From NCBI GenBank assembly GCA_026390435.1, contig JAPLFY010000110.1, positions 1-56,428 of the forward strand: 56,428 nucleotides of DNA. The letters run 5' to 3'. Below are positions 16,152 to 23,402 of the stretch, piece by piece. This stretch comes from Pseudomonadota bacterium (GTDB taxonomy: Bacteria > Bdellovibrionota_B > Oligoflexia > Oligoflexales > CAIYRB01). The translations under genes and the position numbers were made by a program. Numbering within the stretch: the stretch's first letter is position 1; the number at the start of each line of letters is the position of its first letter. A model generated the notes under the pieces. The model did not search any database. It was not told the origin of the DNA and saw only the letters and a program-made list of their open reading frames with translations.

Positions 16152-17852
16152 ATGGATGATAAAACTAACAATGAGCTCGGGGAGCAAAACCCAAATTGGC
16201 AATTGGTTGCAGATTTTCTCAGAACTCCTGATGCCTTTGTAGGGTGCGGCGTGCCAGACCTGATTGAGACCCATATCTCACTTATTTTTTTAACCAAGAA
16301 CTATGTCTACAAGTTGAAGAAACCGGTTCGTTTTGACTTCCTAGATTATTCAACTCTACAGGCGCGTAAATATGCCTGTGAGCAAGAAGTGCAACTCAAC
16401 CGTCGTCTTGCCGCGAATGTATATTTAAGTGTGCTGCCAGTGAAGGCGAGTGAAAGTGGCGCGCTAAGCATAGGTGGCAAAGGCGAACCAGTAGAGTGGC
16501 TGGTTAAAATGCGCCGCCTGCCACAAGAACTTATTTTGGACCGGATGTTAGAAGCGCCGAACAAAGCCGGCCTTGACCTGAGAAAGCTAGCAGAGATCCT
16601 AACAAATTTTTATCGGCGAGCACCATCCCTCAACATCAACGCTGAGACCTATGCTCGTCACCTCAGTGAGCATGTGCAGAGTAATCGTCACGAGCTACTG
16701 CGCAGCGAACATGGACTTCCTGAAGCTTTGATAAAGAGAATTCATGGGCGGCAATTGCAGTTTATTGCTTTTGAAGCTCCTCTGTTGGCGCAAAGGGTGC
16801 AGGAAGGACACATTGTGGATGGTCATGGTGATCTGCGTCCCGAGCATATTTGTCTTGAGGCAGATCCAGTGGTCTTTGATTGTGTTGAGTTTAGTGATGA
16901 GCTGCGCCAAGTTGATACTGTCGATGAACTTTGTTTTTTTGCAATGGAATGTGAGCGGCTAGGTGTTCCCGAGTACGGTGACACTGTCATTGATCATTAT
17001 GCAGAAGCTGCCAGTGACGTTGCGCCTCAGCAGCTCATAGCTTTTTACAAATCATATCGAGCATGTGTGCGAGCAAAGGTAGCTGTACTGAGAGCCTTGC
17101 AGTCGGTAGGTGCAGACCGCGAGAATGCAAAAAATCTTGCTCTTAAATATCTAGCAATAGCTGATCAAGGCTTTGGCTTGGCGAGTGCTCCCTTGTGTGT
17201 GATTACGCGAGGTATTGTTGGCACCGGAAAATCCACCATCGCTAAGCAGCTAGCTGAACTTTTGGGTATGGATCTGCTGCAAACGGATGACTTGCGGCGT
17301 CGGATCCTGCTCGAAGTACCGTCGCCAGGTTCGTATGGTGCTGGGATTTACCGGACTGAAAGACGGCGAGAAGTTTACGATCTCCTATTCGAGTTGGCTT
17401 CTTCAAAGTTGTCAGAAAGGATCTCGGTGATTTTGGATGCATGCTTTTTGACGCATGATCTCCAGCAAAGTGTGCACTATTTGACCGAAGCCATAGGGGT
17501 ACCATTAGTAATCATAAACTGTGAATGTCCAAGCGATACTGCCGTTGCGCGCATTATTGCTCGTTCGCACGACCCATCCTGCCTCTCCGACGCCAAGCCC
17601 CAACATTTTGCTCAGCAAAACCTTGAAGACGAAGGGATATTGCCGGGAGTTGCATCGATCCGTGTTGACACGTCTAAAGGAACAACTCAGAGTCAGTTGC
17701 GGATGATTTGTGCGGCATTGCGCCAGGTAGCTTTCACTAAGCAAAAATCTGACGCCAGCTTAATAGAGGCGTCAGAGATAGTGAAAAATGCTGTGGCCTT
17801 TAGCTCGACCAAGATGGCGAGGGCTAGAAGCACAATGGAAAACAAATCATGA
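16152..17852 (+). CDS. Two-domain protein: APH-like kinase plus P-loop (zeta-toxin-like) ATPase
   Basis: A 566-residue protein. Residues 1-330 resemble aminoglycoside-phosphotransferase-type kinases (YVYKLKKPV lysine near residue 55, catalytic loop GHGDLRPEHIC near 224, then VVFDCVEF in the place of the metal-binding aspartate). Residues 345-540 form an AAA_33-type P-loop kinase with Walker A GIVGTGKST near 353 and the downstream acceptor-like DLLQTDDLRR. Strong ribosome-binding site (GGGAGG). Genes of this type are frequent in low-oxygen and hydrogenase-linked stress clusters, but the substrate is unknown. Its stop codon directly abuts that of the convergent CBS gene, with no base between. 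Confidence 0.8.
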   Translation: MDDKTNNELGEQNPNWQLVADFLRTPDAFVGCGVPDLIETHISLIFLTKNYVYKLKKPVRFDFLDYSTLQARKYACEQEVQLNRRLAANVYLSVLPVKASESGALSIGGKGEPVEWLVKMRRLPQELILDRMLEAPNKAGLDLRKLAEILTNFYRRAPSLNINAETYARHLSEHVQSNRHELLRSEHGLPEALIKRIHGRQLQFIAFEAPLLAQRVQEGHIVDGHGDLRPEHICLEADPVVFDCVEFSDELRQVDTVDELCFFAMECERLGVPEYGDTVIDHYAEAASDVAPQQLIAFYKSYRACVRAKVAVLRALQSVGADRENAKNLALKYLAIADQGFGLASAPLCVITRGIVGTGKSTIAKQLAELLGMDLLQTDDLRRRILLEVPSPGSYGAGIYRTERRREVYDLLFELASSKLSERISVILDACFLTHDLQQSVHYLTEAIGVPLVIINCECPSDTAVARIIARSHDPSCLSDAKPQHFAQQNLEDEGILPGVASIRVDTSKGTTQSQLRMICAALRQVAFTKQKSDASLIEASEIVKNAVAFSSTKMARARSTMENKS

Positions 17853-18308
17853 TCAATGAGGAGTCAGAGCAGATACCACTCGTTCGTTCGCGATTTGTCG
17901 TGCACTTACCTTTGAAAGTGTAGACAACTCAGTGGCAAAGAGTTCATAAAGATCATCAATTGATACGATTCCGGTCAGATGACCTTGATCATCGATCACT
18001 GGCAAGCGCCGAATACCAGTCTGCTCTAGCTTACGAGCTGTCTCGAAAAGTCCGTCGCTTTCTTTCGCAACTGTCGGATTTCGAACCATGATCTCATTTA
18101 TCTGAATCGTTCTAGGATCCATGTTGTTTGCCATTACTTTGGTCACTAAATCGCGATCAGTGATGATCCCAATGGCTTTTTTGTCCTGTGGTTTTACGAC
18201 AACAAGTTCTCCGACGTGTTTGTCTCTCATTAAGCGTGCTGCGTCAGCGGCTGAAACGTCCGATGTTGTGCATACTACTGAGCTTTTACATACATCCTTG
18301 AGGGCCAT
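17853..18308 (-). CDS. CBS-domain protein
   Basis: 151 residues made of two CBS motifs and little else (ISVQ-type pairs: LVVVKPQDKKAIGIITDRDLV and LPVIDDQGHLTGIVSIDDLYELF). Paired CBS motifs bind adenine nucleotides and serve as energy sensors; stand-alone versions in stress clusters have no fixed partner. AAGGAG 7 bases before the ATG fixes the start. It is divergent from hsp20, each with its own sigma-54 element. Confidence 0.9.
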   Translation of the reverse strand: MALKDVCKSSVVCTTSDVSAADAARLMRDKHVGELVVVKPQDKKAIGIITDRDLVTKVMANNMDPRTIQINEIMVRNPTVAKESDGLFETARKLEQTGIRRLPVIDDQGHLTGIVSIDDLYELFATELSTLSKVSARQIANERVVSALTPH

Positions 18309-18324
18309 AAAAATCTCCTTGAGC

Positions 18325-18345
18325 TGAAATAAATCGTAGATTTCA
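18325..18345. promoter_or_regulatory. Dyad between CBS and hsp20 genes
   Basis: TGAAAT-N9-ATTTCA, with a nested AAATC-GTA-GATTT. It lies about 80-100 bases upstream of the hsp20 sigma-54 element, at the distance where an enhancer-binding activator could sit, but it is also inside the CBS leader. Role inferred only. Confidence 0.3.
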
Positions 18346-18377
18346 TTCCAAACCTATCAATCAGGTGAGCTAGTTAA

Positions 18378-18393
18378 AGCAAATGCTGTGCCA
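18378..18393 (-). promoter_or_regulatory. Sigma-54 promoter for the CBS gene
   Basis: On the minus strand TGGCACA-GCAT-TTGCT, one mismatch from the consensus, 70 bases before the ATG at 18308. Confidence 0.75.
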
Positions 18394-18427
18394 GAAATTA
18401 GCTGGAGTGCGATAATGCGCAGATTTA

Positions 18428-18443
18428 TGGCACGTCGTTTGCT
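18428..18443 (+). promoter_or_regulatory. Sigma-54 promoter for hsp20 (perfect consensus)
   Basis: TGGCACG-TCGT-TTGCT, a full match to TGGCAYG-N4-TTGCW, 93 bases before the ATG at 18536. Back-to-back with the CBS promoter. Confidence 0.85.
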
Positions 18444-18535
18444 TATGATTAAGCTGAATGCATAAGGTTGTCTGGATTTTGAAAAAGGATCCGGCCTTAT
18501 TTTGGTCTGTAAAAATAAATATTAGGAGACAAATC

Positions 18536-19030
18536 ATGTTAACGGATCTAGTTCCAGGCGGTTTTAGGGCTCTTGCACCGTGGCGCCGTCGCGACGAGTT
18601 GGCTGATTTTCAGCGGAGTGTGAATAGGCTGATGCGGGACTTTTTTGAAGAGGAGCCAGCATTTCTCAGCCCACTTGATGTCGCTGAAGTCGGCGCGGCA
18701 TTTGCGCCACGGATGGAACTGCAAGAGTATGATGATAAGATAGTCTTGTCCGCTGAGTTACCCGGACTTAGCGAAAAAGATGTCGAAGTATCGATGGATA
18801 AAGAGGCGCTTACGGTAAGGGGCGAGAAAAAAGAAGAGAAAGAAACAAAAGGAGTAGGGCGTAGTTTTAGCGAACGCCGCTACGGTGCGTTTGAACGCAC
18901 TATCCGTCTGCCGGCATCTGTAGATAAGGATAAGATCTCTGCTAAGTTTGAACATGGCATTTTGACTGTCGAAGTGCCGAAAACGCCAGAAGCACGTAGA
19001 GAAGTCAAGAAAATCCCAATCAAGCACTAA
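18536..19030 (+). CDS. Hsp20/alpha-crystallin small heat-shock protein
   Basis: 164 residues: an N-terminal arm (DFQRSVNRLMRDFFEEE), an alpha-crystallin domain at about 60-155 (ELPGLSEKDVEVSMDKEALTVRGE, closing motif FEHGILTVEVPK) and the C-terminal IPI motif (KKIPIKH) that docks neighbouring dimers. ATP-independent holdase that keeps unfolding proteins soluble. The ATG at 18536 has AGGAG upstream; an in-frame start at 18458 lies beyond this site and too close to the promoter. Ends at a strong terminator. Confidence 0.95.
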   Translation: MLTDLVPGGFRALAPWRRRDELADFQRSVNRLMRDFFEEEPAFLSPLDVAEVGAAFAPRMELQEYDDKIVLSAELPGLSEKDVEVSMDKEALTVRGEKKEEKETKGVGRSFSERRYGAFERTIRLPASVDKDKISAKFEHGILTVEVPKTPEARREVKKIPIKH

Positions 19031-19040
19031 GCTTGAAATA

Positions 19041-19077
19041 GAGTCCCCGGAACTAGTGCCCGGGGACTCTTTTTATT
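19041..19077 (+). terminator. Rho-independent terminator after hsp20
   Basis: GAGTCCCCGG and CCGGGGACTC form a 10-bp stem with a 9-base loop, followed by TTTTTATTT. It sits between hsp20 and the convergent hpf gene. Confidence 0.9.
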
Positions 19078-19102
19078 TGCTGCTTTTGGGCAGATTGATA
19101 AT

Positions 19103-19648
19103 TTATGCATGAACCGTGCTGGCCTGTGGACCTTTTTCACCACGCTCTTCAAAAAACCTTACCTTTCGCCCGACTTCCAGATTCTCGAATGGCTTATCGA
19201 GCACAGAGTTCGCGTCAAAATAGATTTCACGATTATCATCAGTCAATATGAAGCCATAGCCTTCGTAGGGAAAAATTCGTTCAATTTTACCGTCCGCTAG
19301 AGATGGCTCATGATGTTTAACTTCACCGCGTAATTTTCTAACATAGTCCTGCAGAATCCGTTCCATGGCGTCAAAGGCGTCACGCATAGCTACGTAGACA
19401 TCAGAGTGTGCGTGGTTTTCTGCGGCGTCATTGCTAACTACCAGTCTTTCTCCGGGAACATTTAACTCTATCCGAATACGGAATATATTTCCTTTGCGCC
19501 GCCGATGATTAGATAGCTCAACCACAACTCGCCCATCTATGATGCGAGGAAAAAGTTTCTCGAGATGATCAACCCGACGCTTAATGCGCGCCGAAATCGC
19601 ATCTGACGGGCCGATCCCATCAAATTCAATTTGTAGCGGACTTTGCAT
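19103..19648 (-). CDS. hpf: Ribosome hibernation factor fused to a cold-shock domain
   Basis: 181 residues in two parts. Residues 1-110 are an HPF/RaiA-type domain (IDGRVVVELSNHRRRKGNIF, DVYVAMRDAFDAMERILQDY) that binds the 30S decoding channel and silences or dimerises ribosomes. Residues 117-178 are a cold-shock OB fold with an RNP1-like GYGFI and EIYFDANSV. The usual long-HPF dimerisation tail is absent and the cold-shock domain takes its place. GGGAGG upstream sets the ATG. Has its own sigma-54-like promoter, which fits a role in energy-starved cells. Confidence 0.9.
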   Translation of the reverse strand: MQSPLQIEFDGIGPSDAISARIKRRVDHLEKLFPRIIDGRVVVELSNHRRRKGNIFRIRIELNVPGERLVVSNDAAENHAHSDVYVAMRDAFDAMERILQDYVRKLRGEVKHHEPSLADGKIERIFPYEGYGFILTDDNREIYFDANSVLDKPFENLEVGRKVRFFEERGEKGPQASTVHA

Positions 19649-19714
19649 GTAGAACCTCCCAGGAATTTATTGTGCGCCGCAAGTGCGGCAGCTCCAATCG
19701 CCCGGTTTGATCTT

Positions 19715-19730
19715 TGCAAAGAGTGAGCCG
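19715..19730 (-). promoter_or_regulatory. Sigma-54 promoter for hpf
   Basis: On the minus strand CGGCTCA-CTCT-TTGCA: the GG-N10-GC spacing and TTGCA are kept, the -24 half has mismatches. It is 67 bases before the ATG at 19648. A small GCCGC-AAGT-GCGGC hairpin follows in the leader. Confidence 0.5.
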
Positions 19731-19855
19731 AAGCGGGGATAGATTTAACCTGTGGTATTTGCCACTAAGTATGAAAAAAATTGTCGCATATTCACATCAG
19801 TGTAATTTTAAACTACAATCTTTGAAGCGCACTGAACATTACGGGGTTTTAAAAA

Positions 19856-20635
19856 TTAAGACTTTTTAATGAGCGCTAAGATAAGCTCTAGGGCAATTAG
19901 GGCAATGATCAGCACTTCCAGGATATTGGCCCGTCGGCTGGACACTAGGTTCGCTAAAATTTCGATATTGTCTTGGACTAGAGTCAATTTTCTATCTAGG
20001 GCGCGAAAGCGAACGTCAATATCAAAGCATTGTTGTGCTTCTTTAAACAACTTTTGCATGTCATGACTGCGCCACGTTTCCTCCGGGGGATCGAGTATCG
20101 CTAGATTAGACACGATGCTTTGCCGTGTGCTGGCTGCAGATCCAATAAACTTCAGTAGAACCTTAGCCCTAAGCGGTACTGATCCAATCTTTTCCAGCCT
20201 CTGCATAAAGTCGGCCGAGTCCCGCAACATACTGTCCGAATTGATTTCGTAAGTCTCGAGAGCTGCAGACTGGCCCACCGTCAAGGCGACCATGCTCAGA
20301 CTTTGCGGAGTCACTTCCCTCAATTCCACGAAGTCAAAATCGAAACGATCCTGGGTACCGATCTGGATCTGAAACGTCTCAGTAGTGGTGTTAACTACAG
20401 TGGGTCCAAGTACGGATTTTATTTTTCCCATTTCTTCATCAATTTGTTCTTGCGACATATTAAAGAAGACTAGGGCGCCGAATCGATAGACGAAAAGATA
20501 ACTGTCATCCCCATATTGAACCTGTAGCTCAGAAGGGCTGCTGTCTATGATGCGGCCGTTAAGTACGGCACGGACCGACTTGATCGCGATCGAGTGGTAA
20601 AGGTTGTATGCCTGTAGCAGGTAAGTTGCTGACAC
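19856..20635 (-). CDS. RMD1/DUF155 family membrane-anchored protein
   Basis: 259 residues of the RMD1 (DUF155) family, known from yeast sporulation and mitochondrial proteins but of unknown biochemical role in bacteria. The hallmark strand pair is YLFVYRFGALVFFNMS; the middle is helical, and a single C-terminal membrane helix (VLIIALIALELILALI) ends in KKS. The start is a GTG with only a weak AGGG upstream. No sigma-54 element was found before it; it may be read from the BON gene through the hairpin at 20656-20705. Confidence 0.85.
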   Translation of the reverse strand: MSATYLLQAYNLYHSIAIKSVRAVLNGRIIDSSPSELQVQYGDDSYLFVYRFGALVFFNMSQEQIDEEMGKIKSVLGPTVVNTTTETFQIQIGTQDRFDFDFVELREVTPQSLSMVALTVGQSAALETYEINSDSMLRDSADFMQRLEKIGSVPLRAKVLLKFIGSAASTRQSIVSNLAILDPPEETWRSHDMQKLFKEAQQCFDIDVRFRALDRKLTLVQDNIEILANLVSSRRANILEVLIIALIALELILALIKKS

Positions 20636-20655
20636 TTCGGCCCTGATATTTAAAC

Positions 20656-20705
20656 GGGCTGCCTTACTTCGGTTTCGTAGTTTGAACCCGAAGCATCAGC
20701 AGCCC
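20656..20705. terminator. Two-step hairpin between BON and RMD1 genes
   Basis: Outer stem GGGCTGC/GCAGCCC and inner stem CTTCGG/CCGAAG. In the leftward direction no T-run follows, so it may attenuate rather than end transcription, or act as a processing site. Confidence 0.45.
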
Positions 20706-20738
20706 TACTCGATTTGGTTTTTGGCTACTATTCTTATC

Positions 20739-21386
20739 TTATTCGATTGATAGATTTGTTTCAACCGCTGTAACACCTGGAGCTGCCCAGGCCGCCCATT
20801 TTGCATCCTGTAATTCTGCCTGAGACCTTACTTTGCCGGTCAATGTCACTTTTCCATTGACAGTGGCGACCCTGATTCGCTTCGCGTCGGCTTCAGCGCT
20901 TCGTACCAGTGCCTGCTCGATTCGGTTTTTAATATCTGTAGGCTGTGGTCGCTGGTGAATAGCCAGATGATTTTTTACCTGACGCACTCCTGTTATGTAT
21001 CTTACAGCGGATGTTGCGGCATCACGTTGATATTGCCAATCTACGTCACCGCGTAAAATGACAATGCCATCTTCAACCGAAAGTTGAATCGTAGAAGGCA
21101 AGCTAACATTCCAGCGTACAGCATCAGCGGCAGCCTTAGCGATTTCTTGATCGCTGCGCATGCTTGTGCCGGGTAATTTCACCTCTATTTCCTCAGCGAC
21201 TGCTTTGACGCCAGCTACCCGGAATACAGCCTTTTCAGCGGCATATTTATCGGCAAAGCTAGGAACAAAACCACTTAATGTAACAACACCATCCGCGACC
21301 GAGACAGCGATATTTTCCGATGATACACTTGGATCAAAGCTGAGTTCGTCGAGGGCATCTTGGCGCATCTCGGTATCCGATTTCAT
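20739..21386 (-). CDS. Triple BON-domain protein
   Basis: 215 residues with three BON repeats in a row (about 1-70, 75-147, 148-215), each with the pattern VSVADGVVTLSGFV, LSVEDGIVILRGDV, VATVNGKVTLTGKV followed by a helix and a V..V strand. BON domains bind phospholipid or envelope surfaces and stabilise membranes under stress (OsmY-like). No signal peptide is visible, so this one may be cytoplasmic or use another route. GGAGGA 7 bases upstream. Divergent from the phosphoribosyltransferase gene. Confidence 0.92.
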   Translation of the reverse strand: MKSDTEMRQDALDELSFDPSVSSENIAVSVADGVVTLSGFVPSFADKYAAEKAVFRVAGVKAVAEEIEVKLPGTSMRSDQEIAKAAADAVRWNVSLPSTIQLSVEDGIVILRGDVDWQYQRDAATSAVRYITGVRQVKNHLAIHQRPQPTDIKNRIEQALVRSAEADAKRIRVATVNGKVTLTGKVRSQAELQDAKWAAWAAPGVTAVETNLSIE

Positions 21387-21469
21387 AATAATCCTCCAGT
21401 GGCAATTGGCACATTAATCAACCATGTAACTTGCGAATATAAATTTCGCACAGCTAACGCCAGATCATG

Positions 21470-21485
21470 TGCAGGTTTCATGCCA
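21470..21485 (-). promoter_or_regulatory. Sigma-54 promoter for the BON gene
   Basis: On the minus strand TGGCATG-AAAC-CTGCA: perfect -24 half, one mismatch in the -12 half, GG-N10-GC kept, 84 bases before the ATG at 21386. Confidence 0.65.
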
Positions 21486-21498
21486 CTGAATAAACGTA

Positions 21499-21520
21499 CC
21501 ATGCGTCATAGGCCGCATGG
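21499..21520. promoter_or_regulatory. Dyad midway between divergent BON and phosphoribosyltransferase promoters
   Basis: CCATGCG-N8-CGCATGG, a perfect 7-bp inverted repeat. It lies just upstream of both sigma-54-like elements. A shared activator or repressor site is possible; it is closer than usual for an enhancer. Confidence 0.4.
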
Positions 21521-21536
21521 GAGCGTGAGATACTTA

Positions 21537-21552
21537 AAGCATGCTTATTGCA
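21537..21552 (+). promoter_or_regulatory. Possible sigma-54 element before the phosphoribosyltransferase gene
   Basis: AAGCATG-CTTA-TTGCA: correct spacing and -12 half, but AG replaces the -24 GG. It is embedded in an inverted repeat (ATACTTA at 21530-21536, TAAGTAT at 21554-21560), so it could instead be an operator. Confidence 0.35.
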
Positions 21553-21589
21553 TTAAGTATCCTGTATTGCCTACTACTCGGAGGTTTGT

Positions 21590-22315
21590 ATGTCGCTGTT
21601 TAAGAATCGGCGTCAGGCAGGTGAACTGCTAGGCCGGAGCTTGCAGACTCTGCCAGCCCTGCAAGGAATGACAGATCTTCTGGTGGTGGGACTGCCACGC
21701 GGTGGTGTGCCAGTGGCGTATGAAGTAGCACAAAAAATCCGTGCCGGTCTTGATGTGCTTATAGTGCGCAAGCTGGGTGTGCCGGGTCACGAAGAGTTGG
21801 CTATGGGCGCCATAGCTAGCGGAGGTATTCAGGTATTAAATCGAGATGTGCTTGATTCATTGTCAATTTCGGAAAAAGAAATCGAACAGATCGCTGCGCA
21901 AGAAGAACGAGAGATCTTTAGGCGTAACTCGTTGTACCGGGATGGTAAACCAGAAATTAATGTGCGGGGAAAGGTTGTTATAGTGGTGGACGACGGACTT
22001 GCTACAGGCTCTACTATGCGAGCTGCGGTCCAGACTTTACGAAAGGATCAGCCGAAATTATTAATAGTTGCTGTGCCGGTGGCACCAGCGTCAATTTGCC
22101 AGCAGGTACGTCGCTGTGTTGATGAATTAGTGTGCCTACACACACCCGAAAACTTCCTAAGTGTTGGGTTGTGGTATGACGAGTTTGAACAGACTAGTGA
22201 TGAGGAGGTCGGTGAGCTTTTACAATCAGCCAAGATGTGGCCTAAGCCGGTCGAAAGCTCGCGTATTGAAGGTATATCCGCTAAGAATGTTCCTAGTGCG
22301 GAATTGTCGGTCTAG
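21590..22315 (+). CDS. Phosphoribosyltransferase-family protein
   Basis: 241 residues. The PRPP-binding motif VVIVVDDGLATGSTMRAAV is intact (about residue 130), preceded by the family PPi loop (GLPRGGVPVAYEVA) and VRKLGVPGHEELAMGAIA. This is the stand-alone type found in stress and dormancy clusters, for example in mycobacteria, rather than a known purine or pyrimidine salvage enzyme; the base it acts on is unknown. GGAGG 6 bases before the ATG. Its 3' end overlaps the convergent CBS gene by 23 bases. Confidence 0.9.
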   Translation: MSLFKNRRQAGELLGRSLQTLPALQGMTDLLVVGLPRGGVPVAYEVAQKIRAGLDVLIVRKLGVPGHEELAMGAIASGGIQVLNRDVLDSLSISEKEIEQIAAQEEREIFRRNSLYRDGKPEINVRGKVVIVVDDGLATGSTMRAAVQTLRKDQPKLLIVAVPVAPASICQQVRRCVDELVCLHTPENFLSVGLWYDEFEQTSDEEVGELLQSAKMWPKPVESSRIEGISAKNVPSAELSV

Positions 22316-22757
22316 CTGCAAGTTCAGCTTGTTCAAGCTCGGATTCCGTTACCAAGTGCTTGATGAAGTCTGATTCTGTCAAAATTCCAACAAGTCGATT
22401 ACCTTCGACCACTGGCAGGCAGCCAATTTTGTTCTCCATTAATAGCCTCCCAGCATCTGCCAATGGCATCTCCGGTCCGATAGTATCGGGGTCTGTGGTC
22501 ATTACATCCCGTACAAGCATGCCTTTTAATGCATCTCTTTGATCGAGGTACGTTAAATCGTCAAATTCATAAAGAGCGGTCCGTATCAAATCTCTGTGCG
22601 AGATCACCCCCTCTATGTTCCCCTCGCTATCAATGACAGGGACGTGACGAATCATCCTTTCACTCATCAATGCATAGACTTCTCCGAGTTCGTCATCGGG
22701 AAACACGGTCTCGGGATTACCGGTCATTAGGTCGCTTACCGTCATTATGTCTTCCAT
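22293..22757 (-). CDS. CBS-domain protein
   Basis: 154 residues with two CBS motifs (MSERMIRHVPVIDSEGNIEGVISHRDLI and NKIGCLPVVEGNRLVGILTESDFI form the cores). Probable adenine-nucleotide sensor. I use the ATG at 22757 because GGGGGA lies 8 bases upstream and CBS proteins start this way (VSDLMTGNP); an in-frame start at 22823 lies inside the gene upstream. It follows the eRF1-like/host-attachment gene by 34 bases and is probably co-transcribed with it. Confidence 0.9.
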   Translation of the reverse strand: MEDIMTVSDLMTGNPETVFPDDELGEVYALMSERMIRHVPVIDSEGNIEGVISHRDLIRTALYEFDDLTYLDQRDALKGMLVRDVMTTDPDTIGPEMPLADAGRLLMENKIGCLPVVEGNRLVGILTESDFIKHLVTESELEQAELAARPTIPH

Positions 22758-22791
22758 ACTATTAATCCCCCGTACGATAAGTAATTGTAAA

Positions 22792-23214
22792 TTAGTGAGC
22801 GCGTGTTTCTTGACCAAATGCATTTTTCACCCGCTCAACTAACTGGCCCTGTGTCATATGCGCCGCTGGCTGCACTCCAAGTATTCCGAGAGTTGGACCG
22901 GCATGCTCCCTAAGATAGGCTACAAACCCAGACTTCGCTGGTCCAGGTCCCATGACCAAGATTTCAGCGTCCTGTGGTAGCGCTTTGAAGATACTCTGGT
23001 AATGTCGCTTCCAATCATTGCGTCGATTCTCCTCATCCCTAGCACCCGACATAGCTGATCTGTGTGCATATGGAAGTTTTCCGCGTACACCGCCCGTAGA
23101 TTTATGACGTCGTTCCGCTTGGGACTCTATTCGATCAATCGAATAGCTATCACTGCCGAGTTTAACAATCAGAGCTTCTTTATGGCTTATCCAAATACCG
23201 CATTTTTCATGCAT
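22792..23214 (-). CDS. eRF1-like / host-attachment-family protein
   Basis: 140 residues. It resembles the small proteins annotated as translational machinery or host-attachment protein, related to the middle domain of release factor eRF1: an N-terminal strand pair WISHKEALIVKL and the signature ILVMGPGPAKSGFVAYLRE, followed by GILGVQPAAHMTQGQL. The classical eRF1 GGQ tripeptide is not present. Likely ribosome-associated; function unproven. GGAGGA 7 bases before the ATG at 23214 decides the start. First gene of a two-gene leftward operon with the CBS gene. Confidence 0.75.
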   Translation of the reverse strand: MHEKCGIWISHKEALIVKLGSDSYSIDRIESQAERRHKSTGGVRGKLPYAHRSAMSGARDEENRRNDWKRHYQSIFKALPQDAEILVMGPGPAKSGFVAYLREHAGPTLGILGVQPAAHMTQGQLVERVKNAFGQETRAH

Positions 23215-23241
23215 ATAATAATCCTCCGTCAATTTTATCTG

Positions 23242-23257
23242 AGCAATTTTCATACCA
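23242..23257 (-). promoter_or_regulatory. Sigma-54 promoter for the eRF1-like and CBS genes
   Basis: On the minus strand TGGTATG-AAAA-TTGCT: one mismatch from consensus, 28 bases before the ATG at 23214. Confidence 0.65.
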
Positions 23258-23260
23258 AAA

Positions 23261-23284
23261 ATCTAGCTGGGAAATGAATCTAGC
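23261..23284. repeat. Direct repeat ATCTAGC between divergent sigma-54 promoters
   Basis: Two copies of ATCTAGC, starting at 23261 and 23278 (17 bases apart), lie between the promoters at 23242 and 23330. Possible binding sites for a shared activator; short, so uncertain. Confidence 0.3.
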
Positions 23285-23329
23285 GGTGTGATATGCCACT
23301 CGCCACTTTCGGTTTTCTTTTTGAAAAAT

Positions 23330-23345
23330 CGGCATGACTTTTGCT
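23330..23345 (+). promoter_or_regulatory. Sigma-54 promoter for the ppsA-hydrogenase operon
   Basis: CGGCATG-ACTT-TTGCT: one mismatch (first base) from consensus, 58 bases before the ATG at 23403. All genes from there to 36654 run in the same direction with small gaps, so it may drive the whole hydrogenase operon. Confidence 0.7.
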
Positions 23346-23402
23346 TTAGCCAAGGAGTCTTAATGTTAGCCATCGTTTCATTTAGATCCTGGGAGGCCGA
23401 AC

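Noticed and set aside
19771-19869. A 32-codon frame (ATG to TAA) on the plus strand between hpf and the RMD1 gene
   Set aside because: No ribosome-binding site, no signal or domain, and its end runs antisense into the RMD1 gene.
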